Source: Nitrosococcus watsonii C-113 (GTDB taxonomy: Bacteria; Pseudomonadota; Gammaproteobacteria; Nitrosococcales; Nitrosococcaceae). From it: DNA of 64,000 bases. The stretch lies in assembly GCF_000143085.1 (NCBI RefSeq), contig NC_014315.1:805001-869000 (forward strand), read 5' to 3'. Numbering within the stretch: position 1 is the stretch's first letter; every line of letters starts with the position of its first letter. Of this stretch, positions 48,987-57,618 are shown piece after piece. Below the pieces are notes generated by a model. That model worked only from the letters and a program-made list of their open reading frames with translations, did no database searches and was not told where the DNA came from. Position numbers and translations under genes: made by a program.

Positions 48987-49817
48987 CTATCTCCGAGAGG
49001 ATTCAATATCGGGATGGGGTATATTCTTACCGTAGAAGATTTCCAGCATTTCGTTCTTTACTCGATCAGCAATTGTTTGCTGCTCCTGGGAGGCAAGGTC
49101 AGAAGCATTTCCTCCAAATAGGTAATCATCAAGCTCAAAATCCTTAAGCATCATCTTAGTGTGAAAGAGATTTTCCTGATAAATATTCACGTCGATCATA
49201 TGATACCGTTCCTTGGTGTCTTCTGCGATGAAATTTTGAATGGAGTTGATGGCATGATCAATAAAATGCTTTCCTCCATATACGTTGCGGGTAAAGCCCC
49301 GGACTCGATAATCCATAGTGACGATATCCGACTCTAAACTATGAATAAGATAATTTAGAGCCCGTAATGGCGATACCCGGCCACAAGTGGAAACATCGAT
49401 GTCCGCGCGGAATGTACTAATCCCATTTTCCGGGTGACTCTCCGGGTAAGTATGGACGGTAAGATGGCTCTTATCCAAGTGACAGACGAGACTTTCTGGT
49501 AGAGGTCCCGGTTCTTCCGCGTTGGTAAACTGCTGATGTATCTCCGTCTCATCCTCAGCAATCAGCATGGTCACACTGGCCCCCTGGGGTTCATAATTTT
49601 GCCGGGCAACATTCAAGATGTTAGCGCCGATAATTTCGGCAACCTCAGTGAGGATGCGGGTTAACCGCTCAGCATTGTACTCTTCATCGATATATTCAAT
49701 ATATTCCCGGCGTTGCTGAAATGTTTGGGCATAACAAATATCATAAACATTGAAGCTCAACGTCTTGGTTAAATTATTGAAACCATGTAACTTAATTTTG
49801 TTAAAGGCACGGGTCAT
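48987..49817 (-). CDS. speD: S-adenosylmethionine decarboxylase proenzyme
   Basis: The 276-residue prokaryotic SpeD of the E. coli type has the self-cleavage site [17 protein letters not shown], where Ser117 becomes the pyruvoyl group. [15 protein letters not shown] holds other active-site residues. It supplies decarboxylated SAM for spermidine synthesis. No speE is adjacent. Its placement one gene from OsmC and crp matches the Pseudomonas speD-OsmC-vfr order. Confidence 0.95.
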   Translation of the reverse strand: MTRAFNKIKLHGFNNLTKTLSFNVYDICYAQTFQQRREYIEYIDEEYNAERLTRILTEVAEIIGANILNVARQNYEPQGASVTMLIAEDETEIHQQFTNAEEPGPLPESLVCHLDKSHLTVHTYPESHPENGISTFRADIDVSTCGRVSPLRALNYLIHSLESDIVTMDYRVRGFTRNVYGGKHFIDHAINSIQNFIAEDTKERYHMIDVNIYQENLFHTKMMLKDFELDDYLFGGNASDLASQEQQTIADRVKNEMLEIFYGKNIPHPDIESSRR

Positions 49818-49890
49818 CGCTGGTGTCCCTTTCCTTCTGGCTGGCTAATGATGCTATTATTAATTACTCTAGCGGGCCGCGCATTATCCC

Positions 49891-50289
49891 CTATTTTGCA
49901 ATAAAAGAGGAATGGTAAATAAACTGCAGGATTGTGCCCGCGGGATCAGTACAGTAGAAACTACGTGCGCCATCCCGATGGGTACGCGGCGTTGTTTTTA
50001 TGGGAACATGCTGGGCCTTAAGATGCTCATACCAAGCATCTACTGTCTCAGGAGTATGAATAGCAAAGCCTATATGATCCAATCTTTGTGGCCCTTTCGG
50101 GAGCTGATCCGGAGGTGTTCGGTGTAACGCTAGACTGTCGTTTCCCGAGGTAAGATACACATTCTCTGGATCTGGACGCCATTCGACTCGCATCCCAAGG
50201 AGTTCTACGTAGAAATTTTCGCAGGCATCAAGATCGTTTACGAATAAGGCCACATGGCGCAGACCGGCCGTCACTGGAGGTTGATTCAA
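49891..50289 (-). CDS. VOC-family (glyoxalase/bleomycin resistance) protein
   Basis: The 132-residue protein has two beta-alpha-beta-beta-beta modules: LRHVALFVNDLDACENFYVELLGM, and RLDHIGFAIHTPETVDAWYEHL followed by RSFYCTDPAGTILQFIY. Metal-ligand His residues are present in both modules, but the usual Glu in the final strand appears as Gln. The family includes glyoxalases, dioxygenases and resistance proteins, so the reaction cannot be fixed. It lies between speD and OsmC. Confidence 0.85.
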   Translation of the reverse strand: MNQPPVTAGLRHVALFVNDLDACENFYVELLGMRVEWRPDPENVYLTSGNDSLALHRTPPDQLPKGPQRLDHIGFAIHTPETVDAWYEHLKAQHVPIKTTPRTHRDGARSFYCTDPAGTILQFIYHSSFIAK

Positions 50290-50399
50290 CAGTCGCTATC
50301 CTCTCAAAAATTGTTTATAAATTTAAGTTCTACCATTACGGCGACTGCTAATACAAGCCCATTATCTTATTTTGGGAATAGATTGGGTTTGTCTTCAAA

Positions 50400-50819
50400 C
50401 TAGTCAATATCAATGATTTCGTAATCATGGCTAATAGAAGCGGCTTTACCCAACATGATAGAAGCGGAGCAGTACTTTTCGCTAGAGAGTTTAATGGCTC
50501 TTTGGACATGGTGTTCTTTAAGTTCGTGGCCAGAAACCTTAAAATGGACATGAATATGGGTAAATACTTTGGGTATGCTTTCCGCCCGCTTGGCCGCAAT
50601 TTCTACCACGCAATCGGTAATAGATTGCCGGCTTTTCTGTAAAATTTGCACAACATCAAAGGCGGTACAGCCACCTAATCCTAGCAGGAGCATTTCCATG
50701 GGCCGAACGCCCCGGTTGTGTCCGCCGCTCTCGGGAGGCCCATCCATCACTATGGTGTGGCCACTTCCTGATTGGCCGGTAAAACTGCTTTCCTCGATCC
50801 ATTTAATACGGGCTTTCAT
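50400..50819 (-). CDS. OsmC-family (YhfA-like) protein
   Basis: Starting at the ATG with CTGGAG upstream gives 139 residues. The redox cysteines are in GLGGCTAFDVVQIL and SSEKYCSASIML. It resembles YhfA, the OsmC homologue divergent from crp in E. coli, and the same arrangement occurs here. OsmC proteins reduce organic hydroperoxides; YhfA substrate is not established. Confidence 0.88.
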   Translation of the reverse strand: MKARIKWIEESSFTGQSGSGHTIVMDGPPESGGHNRGVRPMEMLLLGLGGCTAFDVVQILQKSRQSITDCVVEIAAKRAESIPKVFTHIHVHFKVSGHELKEHHVQRAIKLSSEKYCSASIMLGKAASISHDYEIIDID

Positions 50820-50937
50820 AAACGATAACTCCAGGGTAATTAAAGATGTTCCTATTGTTGCCAATACTATTATAGGTTGAATTCACTTAGGATAAGAGAT
50901 CTGAATCATGATTGGGTCTATGTTAGAAAGGACTACT

Positions 50938-51588
50938 ATGGGAGAGAACTTGCCCCTAGCGAGCCAAGATTCCATCGAGTGTTTCCTTGAGTATTGTCAT
51001 ATTAAGAATCTTTCTGCCAAGGCACCTATTATTCGTCCTGGAGACCCAGCGGATACGCTGTATTACATTCGCAAGGGTTCCGTAACCGTCTATATAGAAG
51101 ACGAGGAAGGAAACCAGCTTATTTTGGCCTATCTTAATCAGGGAGATTTTATCGGTGAGATGGGGTTATTCGCTGAGATTCAGAATCGGAGTGTGCTCAT
51201 ACGGGCCCGAACTCCTTGCCAGTTAGCGGCGATCACCTATGAGCGATTGCGGTATTTATCCCAAGGACCGCTGGCAGAGCATTATCATCAAATTTTGCTC
51301 GCTCTTGGCCGTCAACTTACTCGGCGCCTTCTGGAAACTAATCGTAAGGTTAGTCATCTAGCCTTTATGGATGTAGCCGGCAGGGTTGCGCGAACATTGC
51401 TGGATCTGTGCCAGCAGCCCGATGCCATGACTCATCCTGATGGTATGCAGATTCGCATTACTCGGCAGGAGATAAGCCGAATCGTAGGCTGCTCCCGGGA
51501 GATGGCCGGAAGGGTGCTTAAAGAGCTACAGCAGCAGGGTTCGATTTGGGCTAAAGGTAAGACCATTGTAGTTTATGGTACCCGCTAA
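50938..51588 (+). CDS. crp: CRP/Vfr-type cyclic-AMP receptor protein
   Basis: The sequence is very close to CRP. The cAMP pocket is kept: FIGEMGLF aligns with Glu72 and [11 protein letters not shown] with Arg82-Ser83, and the Thr127 position is Thr. The C-terminal helix-turn-helix is [21 protein letters not shown], ending [10 protein letters not shown]. The ATG at 50938 has GAAAGG upstream and gives 216 residues; two earlier in-frame ATGs exist (50908, 50920). It lies divergent from the OsmC gene, as in E. coli and Pseudomonas. It should act as a global cAMP-dependent regulator. Confidence 0.95.
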   Translation: MGENLPLASQDSIECFLEYCHIKNLSAKAPIIRPGDPADTLYYIRKGSVTVYIEDEEGNQLILAYLNQGDFIGEMGLFAEIQNRSVLIRARTPCQLAAITYERLRYLSQGPLAEHYHQILLALGRQLTRRLLETNRKVSHLAFMDVAGRVARTLLDLCQQPDAMTHPDGMQIRITRQEISRIVGCSREMAGRVLKELQQQGSIWAKGKTIVVYGTR

Positions 51589-51936
51589 TTTAAACTTGTT
51601 TGCCCGGCTACTTAAAAAAATGAGATGGTGGGTCTGTTCAGTGGATTGTACAGTGTAAGCAAGCGTTAAGGCTACGATGAACAACGGGCTTTTTGTCAAA
51701 TAAAGATCCATCTCTTTAGTGAATTTCAAGCTTTTGAGCATTTTCTGTTCTAGCATCAAATTTGCGTCGGCTGTTTAGTTCAATTTAATCTCATCTGAAA
51801 ATTCCTAGTTTTTTATGGCTGCTCCTTGTCTTAGTAGGTAGGGGGTTACCCTTTCTATAGCCTGGATTTACGCAGGCCTTGATGAACAATGGGGACTTCT
51901 AACGGATTTAAGTTTGGCGTAGCCAAATATATTTTC
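51589..51936. other. intergenic region between crp and the IS630 element, no gene recognised
   Basis: No gene or RNA is recognised in these 348 bases. The IS element begins at its right edge. Confidence 0.5.
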
Positions 51937-51963
51937 TATAGTTATTTCATTTAATTATGGGAC
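51937..51963 (+). repeat. left terminal inverted repeat of the IS630 element
   Basis: Pairs with 52816-52842 in inverted orientation, with four mismatches in 27 bases. Confidence 0.8.
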
Positions 51964-51978
51964 ATGTTATGCTTTAGC

Positions 51979-52290
51979 ATGACTTATTCACTTGATTTGA
52001 GAGAGGCCGCGCTCTCGTACATAAAAAACGGCGGCAGTAAGGTTGAAGCATCCCGTCTTTTCGGTTTTTCCCGCTCTACTCTATACAGATGGCTTGATAT
52101 GGAAGATTTAACCCCGAAAATTCATGGTTCGAGAGATCGCAAGATTGATAAAGAGGCTTTAAAGAAACATGTTAAGGACCATCCCGATATGTTCTTGCAT
52201 GAGCGTGCTGAGATTTTTGGCGTTGCTGTGAGCGGAATGCACTATGCGCTCAAGCGCTTGGGCATCGTAAAAAAAAGAGCGCGGGTATAG
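51979..52290 (+). CDS. IS630-family transposase, first frame (DNA-binding)
   Basis: The 103-residue N-terminal part begins MTYSLDLREAALSYIKNGG and contains a helix-turn-helix (SKVEASRLFGFSRSTLYRWL), followed by a second winged segment. The frame ends at TAG shortly after an A8 run (positions 52269-52276). Reading on in the +1 frame from that run gives KKERGYSERCTMKRQEYLEKL, joining directly to the catalytic part. The A run suggests transcriptional slippage or a frameshift making the fusion protein. Confidence 0.85.
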   Translation: MTYSLDLREAALSYIKNGGSKVEASRLFGFSRSTLYRWLDMEDLTPKIHGSRDRKIDKEALKKHVKDHPDMFLHERAEIFGVAVSGMHYALKRLGIVKKRARV

Positions 52291-52303
52291 CGAGCGCTGT
52301 ACT

Positions 52304-52837
52304 ATGAAAAGGCAGGAGTATTTGGAAAAGCTCCGCGCCGAGCATCGCATGAGGGGCTTTAAGAACCTGATTTACATTGATGAGACTGGCTTTGATGCGC
52401 CTTGCTATAGAGATATGGGCTGGGTAACAAAGGGGCAAAAAATTCTTGGTCTTGTGAGCGGAAAACGCAAGCGCAGAACCAATCTGATCATGGCGCAACG
52501 TCACAATGCATCGGGACGTCAGAAAAAATGGCTGGCTCCCATCCTTTTTGAAGGCTCATGTACAGCAGCTCTTGTGGAAACATGGATTGAGCGATGCCTG
52601 ATGAAAAAGCTGGATGAACCCACCATCATCGTCATGGATAACGCCAGCTTCCACAAGCATAAACGTATTCAGAAGTTCGTGGCGCCGGCTTATCACATGG
52701 TCATACCATTGCCGCCTTACTCGCCAGACTTTAACCCCATAGAAAAAACATTCGGCGCCATGAAAAAAAGGAGAAAATCCATCCCTCAAAACACAACAAT
52801 CGACCAACTTATATTGTCTTATAATTCAATGAAATGA
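52304..52837 (+). CDS. IS630-family transposase, second frame (DDE catalytic domain)
   Basis: The 177-residue catalytic part has the DDE triad: the first Asp in LIYIDETGFD, the second Asp in TIIVMDNASFHKH and the Glu in YSPDFNPIEKTFGAMKK. The stop codon falls inside the right terminal repeat. Its ATG lacks a ribosome-binding site, so it is expected only as part of the fused frame. The triad spacing is normal for the family. Confidence 0.88.
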   Translation: MKRQEYLEKLRAEHRMRGFKNLIYIDETGFDAPCYRDMGWVTKGQKILGLVSGKRKRRTNLIMAQRHNASGRQKKWLAPILFEGSCTAALVETWIERCLMKKLDEPTIIVMDNASFHKHKRIQKFVAPAYHMVIPLPPYSPDFNPIEKTFGAMKKRRKSIPQNTTIDQLILSYNSMK

Positions 52838-52842
52838 CTATA
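52816..52842 (-). repeat. right terminal inverted repeat of the IS630 element
   Basis: Inverted match to 51937-51963; it contains the last codons of the transposase. Confidence 0.8.
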
Positions 52843-52947
52843 TCTCAGCATTCCCTCTTGAGGAGGGAGAGAGATCCGCCGGATAGATATAGAACTATCT
52901 CATTACTGGAACAGTTTTTAAAGAATTACTACAATAGAATCAAATAC

Positions 52948-53580
52948 TTAATTTTTAGTTCCAATATTTATCTGGATTGTAATAGGCAGCCGACTTGATT
53001 TCTTTTTTTTCTTCCATATCCGGTAAATCCGCTTGGCTCTTGCAATTCTATCCCGTATTTTTAACTTCCTGATACCATAGATAATAAGCCCAAGACTAAG
53101 GAGCACAATTGGATCTGCCATATGCCCCACTTGCTCGGCCCCGTCTCCTAATGCTCCTCCTATTTTCCCCTCAGCAGTGGGAAAGCGTTTATTGCTGGAT
53201 AGCTTTAAGTCCTTGTAATAAGCATTAGGATTAGCTTCTCTTAGATCACTGCGCTTTTGCATATTCAGGGCAAAGCGAGTCATTTTAGGATCAGAAGACA
53301 TGGCTATCTTAAGGGAATCCACCATGGAGTTAAAAAAGTTATTCTTGATCCCTAAATCAGCCCGATAAGAGAGCACTTGAAAGGTGGTAGGCTCACGGTG
53401 GTAATGGGTTTTTCTTTTAAATTTTCAGGATATTTGTCAGCTAAGTACTGCGCCCCTACGCGGATATCCAGAAAAGGGGAAGCGGGGTCTCTTCTAGCCA
53501 TAATGTTTATTGCTCCTCCTGTGGGATCAGGTTGCATGATTAAACCCTTTATCGGATTCTGGCGGTAAGGCTTTAAGCAT
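52948..53580 (-). pseudogene. frameshifted gene of unknown function
   Basis: Two frames run head to tail. The first (53352 to about 53580) reads KPYRQNPIKGLIMQPDPTGG, then DPASPFLDIRVGAQYLADKYP. The second (52948-53376) reads PTTFQVLSYRADLGIKNNFF and continues to a hydrophobic segment (MADPIVLLSLGLIIYGI) and a very basic tail. The shift lies near 53380-53400. The first part vaguely resembles a lytic-transglycosylase core (xMQxxP...D.RVGAQYLAD), but I would not call it. It borders the IS630 element and may be a prophage or island remnant. Confidence 0.5.
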
Positions 53581-54220
53581 ATAGCTGAAAGAATTGGATA
53601 TTAGTTCAGCCGGTTTTTCGGCACAGGTAGTAATAAGGCTTCCATATTGGCGATTATAGAGCACTTATACCATTTACCCATATCAACCTACTAGGTACAC
53701 CTATTTAAGGCATAAATCAATTCTAAGGCACCTGACAGGCTCATATAGCCATTCTTAAGATATGGAGGCTTCTATAGCAAGGGTTTTAGATCATTCAACC
53801 AGAAGCTGTTATGAATAACCATACAATCTATACGGATATACAGCTAGAACTATTCAGCAATGGATAGATAGCAGGAATGTATTACATTGTAATATAATTG
53901 ATCTACACGGGCAGCAGACGCTAACCAGTCAGGAGATAGACCGGATAGGTAATCACAAAACAACCCTTTGCGCCTTTGTAAAATTGCAATAATTCCGTAA
54001 ACAGGCTCCCTGCCGAACTGAAGGAATCAACTTTGCCCCCCTACCCACCTTCCAAAGAAACAAGACCGGTGGCCTTAATATTTAAACCGATTTGAGATTA
54101 AAATAGAGAGCACACTTGGATCGGAAACTATTTCCTACCCCTTTTATGACACACTACAAGCTGAAATTGTGTCAGTTGACAAGCGGGTAAGTATTGGATT
54201 ATATTAACGATTATTGAGAG
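53581..54220. other. AT-rich stretch without recognisable genes
   Basis: These 640 bases lack a supported frame and match nothing I know. They end at the argU-like fragment and probably are eroded island DNA. Confidence 0.4.
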
Positions 54221-54273
54221 GGAGCAGACTTCTAAGCCGAGGGTAGTAGGTTCGAATCCTACCGGGCGCGCCA
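54221..54273 (+). repeat. 3' half of tRNA-Arg(UCU), argU-like (attachment-site remnant)
   Basis: GACTTCTAAGCCGAGGG holds the UCU anticodon loop. It is followed by an intact T arm GTAGGTTCGAATCCTAC and the acceptor 3' strand GGGCGCGCCA. It matches the 3' half of argU-type tRNA. The 5' half (acceptor and D arm) is absent. Such truncated 3' ends are left by integrative elements that use argU as attB. A decayed copy lies at 56415-56464. Confidence 0.8.
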
Positions 54274-54375
54274 TATTAATCAATAACATAGCTCCTGATT
54301 CTCAGCCTCTCTAACCTCAAGGCGACGGTTTTGCGATACCAGATTTGTTGCTGCACATTTCGCCGCTTTATAATA

Positions 54376-55435
54376 TTAGGATGGCCTTGCTTTCCCCACC
54401 TCCGGCTCCCGTGAAGCAAAGTATTCCAGTAGCATACGGTGAATGAAAATATATCCACCACCGACTTTGCGTAGGAATAATCGCTCGGCAGCATAATCCA
54501 GGAAATGAACGTAGTTCAAGGGAGCATAGTTGTAACGCCAAAGTAGAAAGCGCAAGACAAACGCTGTGGGATTCTGATAGGTTAAAGCTGCCACATCGAG
54601 CATGAGTGGAGTTTTCAACAGCTCCCATAAGGTCGAATCGTTATCTAAGGTGATGCGCACGCCCTCTAAAGGCTTTCCGGCCTTCGTCGAATAATTTTCT
54701 ACCTGTGGGCGGGAAAGAGGGTGTATATAGATGGCCTTTGGCAAGTGCAAAGCAACTTCTAGTTCTTCATAATCTATGACTCGGCGGCATACCACCAGTG
54801 GGATGAGGCCGTGTTGTTGGCGGGTTGATGCCATCTTTTCTTAATTCTTCGACCAACCACTCTGCCAAGGGACGCGGTTGAACGGCCCAGGAGGATAAAT
54901 TAAAGACGACTGGAATATAGGGAAAGGCGTCTTTTTCTGCTTGGTTCAGCAAATCACGAGCCAATTCTAATAATGAAGTGCTCTTTCCTGTGCCGGGTTC
55001 CCCCAAGATAAGTAGCGATTGCTGATTTCCCTCCTTAAAGACCTGGCTGATAGATGTCCCTGGTGGCAAGAGTTGAGGGCCTTGAACTGGGCGCTGCACG
55101 ACGGACTTCCAGAGGGAGATGGCCGCTTCTGGTTTCGTTTCCAGTTCCAATTCAATGCGTGCCACATGGTAAAGTGATTGTTCCAATACGCCTTGAATCC
55201 AGTCATGCCTTACTTTCTTTAACATTTGGCGGCGGTTGCGTTCGGAGGAGTTTTTATCTGCGGAAGGAGAAGGTTGATGGGTGTAAAAAGCTTGATACAT
55301 GGCTACGACGACAACAAGTATTACCAGAGAAATAACAACGAACTGCTGATTTGGTAAGTAGACTAGTGCTAGGGAAAACAGTACCGAGCAGAAGGTAAGT
55401 AGCCCGGTTAGAATAACCATGTGACGGCGTGACAT
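54376..55435 (-). pseudogene. NACHT-family NTPase with internal deletions
   Basis: The 5' part (54767-55435) has two N-terminal membrane helices, a juxtamembrane NRRQMLKKVRHDWIQGVLEQ segment and a Walker A loop LLILGEPGTGKSTSLL. It runs to WLVEELRKDGINPP and changes frame. The 3' part (54376-54834) resumes inside the NACHT domain at QQHGLIPLVVCRRV and continues through PLSRPQVENY. It then jumps from LMLDVAALTYQNP to the family's C-terminal end LRFLLWRYNYAPLNYVHFLD and GGGYIFIHRMLLEYFAS. The Walker B segment and much of the middle are missing. NACHT NTPases act as sensors in immunity-type systems; this copy is dead. Confidence 0.85.
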
Positions 55436-55461
55436 GCGCTCTTACTCGACGTATTGGCTGC

Positions 55462-55899
55462 CTAAATTGATTGTTCCTTAACGTTAGCCAGTTTAATCCC
55501 CCAGGCGGAGATGCCATAAATACTACAATCGGTGAGCGTGGCTTCTGATAAATCTGTTTCGACCAGCGTAGCTTCTTCTATGTTCGCTCCATTAAGTTCT
55601 GCTTCGGAGAGATTAACTTTATAGAAGTTGGCCTGACAAAGTTTGGTATCGTTAAAGTGTGCGTTACTGAGGCATGTTCTGGTGAAGTTAGCTCCGGTAA
55701 TATTCGTCCTAGTGAGATCCGCCCCCGTGAGATTGGCTACTCTAAATATCGCTCCAGGGAGGTCTGCGTCGATAAGATCTGAGTCGGATAGATTCGCCTC
55801 TCTCAAATCAGGCCGCGGCACCCTCTGGTTCTCTTTCCTCCACTTATTCCAGATTTCAACACCTTGCTCAATAATTTTTAAACGTTTTTCGTTCGCCAC
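55462..55899 (-). CDS. pentapeptide-repeat protein, probably C-terminally truncated
   Basis: The GTG start is preceded by GGGGAG. The 145 residues open with a LKIIEQGVEIWNKWRKEN helix. About 18 A(D/N)LxX-type repeats follow (ADLPGAIFRVANLTGADLTR, ANFYKVNLSEAELNGANI), forming a quadrilateral beta helix. It ends at GISAWGIKLANVKEQSI. In full-length relatives as I recall them, GISAW introduces a further C-terminal nucleotide-binding-like domain, which is absent here. The NACHT remnant starts 26 bases downstream in the same direction, so the two were likely cotranscribed. Confidence 0.8.
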   Translation of the reverse strand: MANEKRLKIIEQGVEIWNKWRKENQRVPRPDLREANLSDSDLIDADLPGAIFRVANLTGADLTRTNITGANFTRTCLSNAHFNDTKLCQANFYKVNLSEAELNGANIEEATLVETDLSEATLTDCSIYGISAWGIKLANVKEQSI

Positions 55900-55999
55900 C
55901 TACACTCCCCTAAAGAGATTCCTGCCAAGTCTTGCTTCCTTTTTCAGCTATAGCCCCCCCTTCCTACGCTAGAAAATACTTTGTATTGAGCACCTGCGT

Positions 56000-56181
56000 T
56001 CAGGTCCAACCGGTTTGCTCGAAGGTGGCGGGGAAGGTGTTTTCCTCTAATCCGGTCTCCCGCGCCGCCACGATGAGCGCGACAGGGTAGGCGTCCTCTT
56101 CAACTAACTCAGGCAGAGAGAACCGTAAACTTGGGCTTTTTTCTTCAAATGTCTAGCAATTCGCTGTCTCTGTTCCTGCTT
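56000..56181 (-). pseudogene. DUF29-family remnant
   Basis: The minus strand reads EQRQRIARHLKK. After a slip in an A6 run near 56136 it continues SPSLRFSLPELVEEDAYP, then ALIVAARETGLEENTFP and a stop. The order (EQRxRI...SPSLxxxLPE...AYxxAxxxAAxETGLxxxTFP) is that of the C-terminal half of DUF29 proteins. The N-terminal half is gone. DUF29 is an abundant family of unknown function in cyanobacteria and some proteobacteria. Confidence 0.7.
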
Positions 56182-56414
56182 GGTTGCGCAAGCACAACTA
56201 AAGGCTATATTTAGCCGTTTATTTTTGCCATAATTAAAAGCGAGTTGAGCGAATTGAAATTAGTAATGGCGTCGCTTTTAAGAATTTAGCATCTTTACTA
56301 TATGCCATGAAAATTCGTTTTTGCTAGCGATAAGACAGTTTAGATATTTAATATAAATAATTGATTATTATTGGTTTTTGTGAATGGTGATACGCCTTTT
56401 CTGGTTGAAAAGGG

Positions 56415-56464
56415 GGGCCTTCTTAAGCCGTGGGCAGTAGACTCGGATCTTACCAGGAGCACCA
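56415..56464 (+). repeat. degenerate second copy of the argU 3' end
   Basis: CTTCTTAAGCCGTGGGCAGT, then ACTCGGATCTTACCAGGAGCACCA, aligns with the tRNA-Arg 3' fragment at 54221-54273 at about three of four positions. It still ends in ACCA. Its CGTGGGC matches argU even better than copy 1. The T arm no longer pairs. The two copies are in the same orientation, 2.2 kb apart. Confidence 0.6.
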
Positions 56465-56523
56465 TGTATACGGTTAAAGACTGCATTTTATCCCGTAACT
56501 GAGGTATAATTATTGGCTTTTAT

Positions 56524-56600
56524 GGTGGGCGTAGCTCAGTTGGTAGAGCGCAGGATTGTGACTCCTGTGGTCGTGGGTTCAAATCCCATCGCTCACCCCA
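56524..56600 (+). tRNA. tRNA-His (GUG anticodon)
   Basis: A 77-nt tRNA with the extra 5' G of tRNA-His (GGTGGGCGTAGCTCAG) and acceptor pairing GTGGGCG/CGCTCAC. The anticodon loop TTGTGAC gives GUG. The T arm GGGTTCAAATCCC and an encoded CCA are present. It follows the decayed argU copy by 60 bases, reminiscent of the Arg-His tRNA clusters of gammaproteobacteria. Confidence 0.97.
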
Positions 56601-56675
56601 AATCTGGCAATTGTTTCCTATGCTTTTTTCCAATAGGAGCAAGGAGGCACAAGTAGGTAATTATAGCGGGTTTTG

Positions 56676-56751
<76 letters not shown>

Positions 56752-56793
56752 TATAAAATCAGCGACTTACATAAAGAAGTCCGCTTAGGGAAA

Positions 56794-56860
56794 TTGCCCG
56801 CGTAAATGCGTGGTGTGAATCGGTTTTACCCCCAACCGGCTGTCCCACGCACGCGGGGAA
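56794..56860. repeat. GC-rich inverted repeat resembling type I-E CRISPR repeat halves
   Basis: TTGCCCGCGTAAATGCGTGG and the inverted CCCACGCACGCGGGGAA face each other across a 30-base spacer. The right arm with its flank, CGGCTGTCCCACGCACGCGG then GGAAC, looks like a degraded type I-E repeat (CGG...CCCC...GCGGGGAAC). There is no array and no cas gene nearby. It may simply be a structured palindrome. Confidence 0.35.
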
Positions 56861-57166
56861 CGGTATAAGCAAACCTCATGCCAATCTTATAGTGTAGTTT
56901 CCTTTTGGGATAAGTTGAAGGGGTGGATTACAGGAAGGAGTTTCTTTGCTAATATTAGAAGCAGCCATTTAGAGATCCTCAAAGTTCTATAGTTAGGCCC
57001 TAGTGGAGTACGCCAATACTCGCTAGGGCCGCTTCGTTTCAGGGCGTAACTCAAAACCTTCCTTAACAACATAGGGTGATTTGCTTCAATCTGCTAGTGG
57101 CAATTAAAAACCGCTAAGCCCTTCTGGCCGTGTATCGGTAAAAAGCCAAAACGGTTAAATAAAGTC
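56861..57166. other. gap before hicB, no gene recognised
   Basis: About 306 bases without a supported gene. A 61-residue minus-strand frame here has no ribosome-binding site and no family look. Its role is unknown. Confidence 0.4.
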
Positions 57167-57376
57167 CTAAGCTACGTGCCTTGCTTTGGCGGCAGGCTTC
57201 GGTATGGGCTCCCCCGACTGCTGGCAAGCCTCTAGCCATGCGGTCATAGCGTCCTGAATTTCTCGGGTAGCTTCCTCCGGCGTTGCTCCCCATGCGCTAC
57301 AGCCTGGCAGGTCGGGTACAAGCGCAATATAGCCGCTGTCCTCATCGCTCCAGAAAATCTCAATTAGATACTTCAT
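57167..57376 (-). CDS. hicB: HicB antitoxin (short form)
   Basis: The 69-residue protein has the HicB partial RNase H-like fold: YLIEIFWSDEDSGYIALVPDLPGC, then SAWGATPEEATREIQDAMTAWL. It lacks a separate C-terminal DNA-binding domain, as in the shorter HicB class. It neutralises HicA. Its start overlaps the hicA stop by 4 bases, in the toxin-first order typical of hicAB. Confidence 0.9.
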   Translation of the reverse strand: MKYLIEIFWSDEDSGYIALVPDLPGCSAWGATPEEATREIQDAMTAWLEACQQSGEPIPKPAAKARHVA

Positions 57377-57618
57377 CGGTTGCCTCCGTACTTGCGTATC
57401 ATCGCTATCAATTGCCGCGCCTGATAAGGTGGAATCTTCCCTTGGCGGTTTTGGAAGTTAAGCTGCACGGGTTCCCCCTTTCGTTTGAATGCCCTGTGAG
57501 AGCCTTTCCCGCCATGATGAATAAAGCCTAAGTGCTTAGCGGCCTGGCAGGCATCTTCAAACCGGACTGCTTTGGGATTGGTGCAAATAGCCTCTAGCAA
57601 CTTCTCGCGCCTGGTCAT
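57373..57618 (-). CDS. hicA: HicA mRNA interferase toxin
   Basis: The 81-residue dsRBD-fold toxin has the catalytic His in GFIHHGGKGSHRAFKRKG. It continues LNFQNRQGKIPPYQARQLIAMI, a typical end. HicA cleaves mRNA independently of ribosomes. The ATG overlaps the stop of the integrase remnant upstream (ATGA), so hicA may have been translationally coupled to an integrase. Length is normal, and the pair looks intact. Confidence 0.9.
   Translation of the reverse strand: MTRREKLLEAICTNPKAVRFEDACQAAKHLGFIHHGGKGSHRAFKRKGEPVQLNFQNRQGKIPPYQARQLIAMIRKYGGNR

Larger units (their letters stand above)
51937..52842 (+). mobile_element. IS630-family insertion sequence
   Basis: About 906 bp with imperfect terminal inverted repeats. 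The left end TATAGTTATTTCATTTAATT and the inverted right end TATAGTCATTTCATTGAATT agree at 23 of 27 positions over their full length. TA dinucleotides sit at both ends, in keeping with the TA target duplication of IS630/Tc1 elements. It encodes a two-frame transposase. The catalytic motifs appear intact, so it may still move or have moved recently. Confidence 0.85.

Noticed and set aside
56794-56861. CRISPR array
   Set aside because: Only one inverted pair, no regular spacers and no cas genes.
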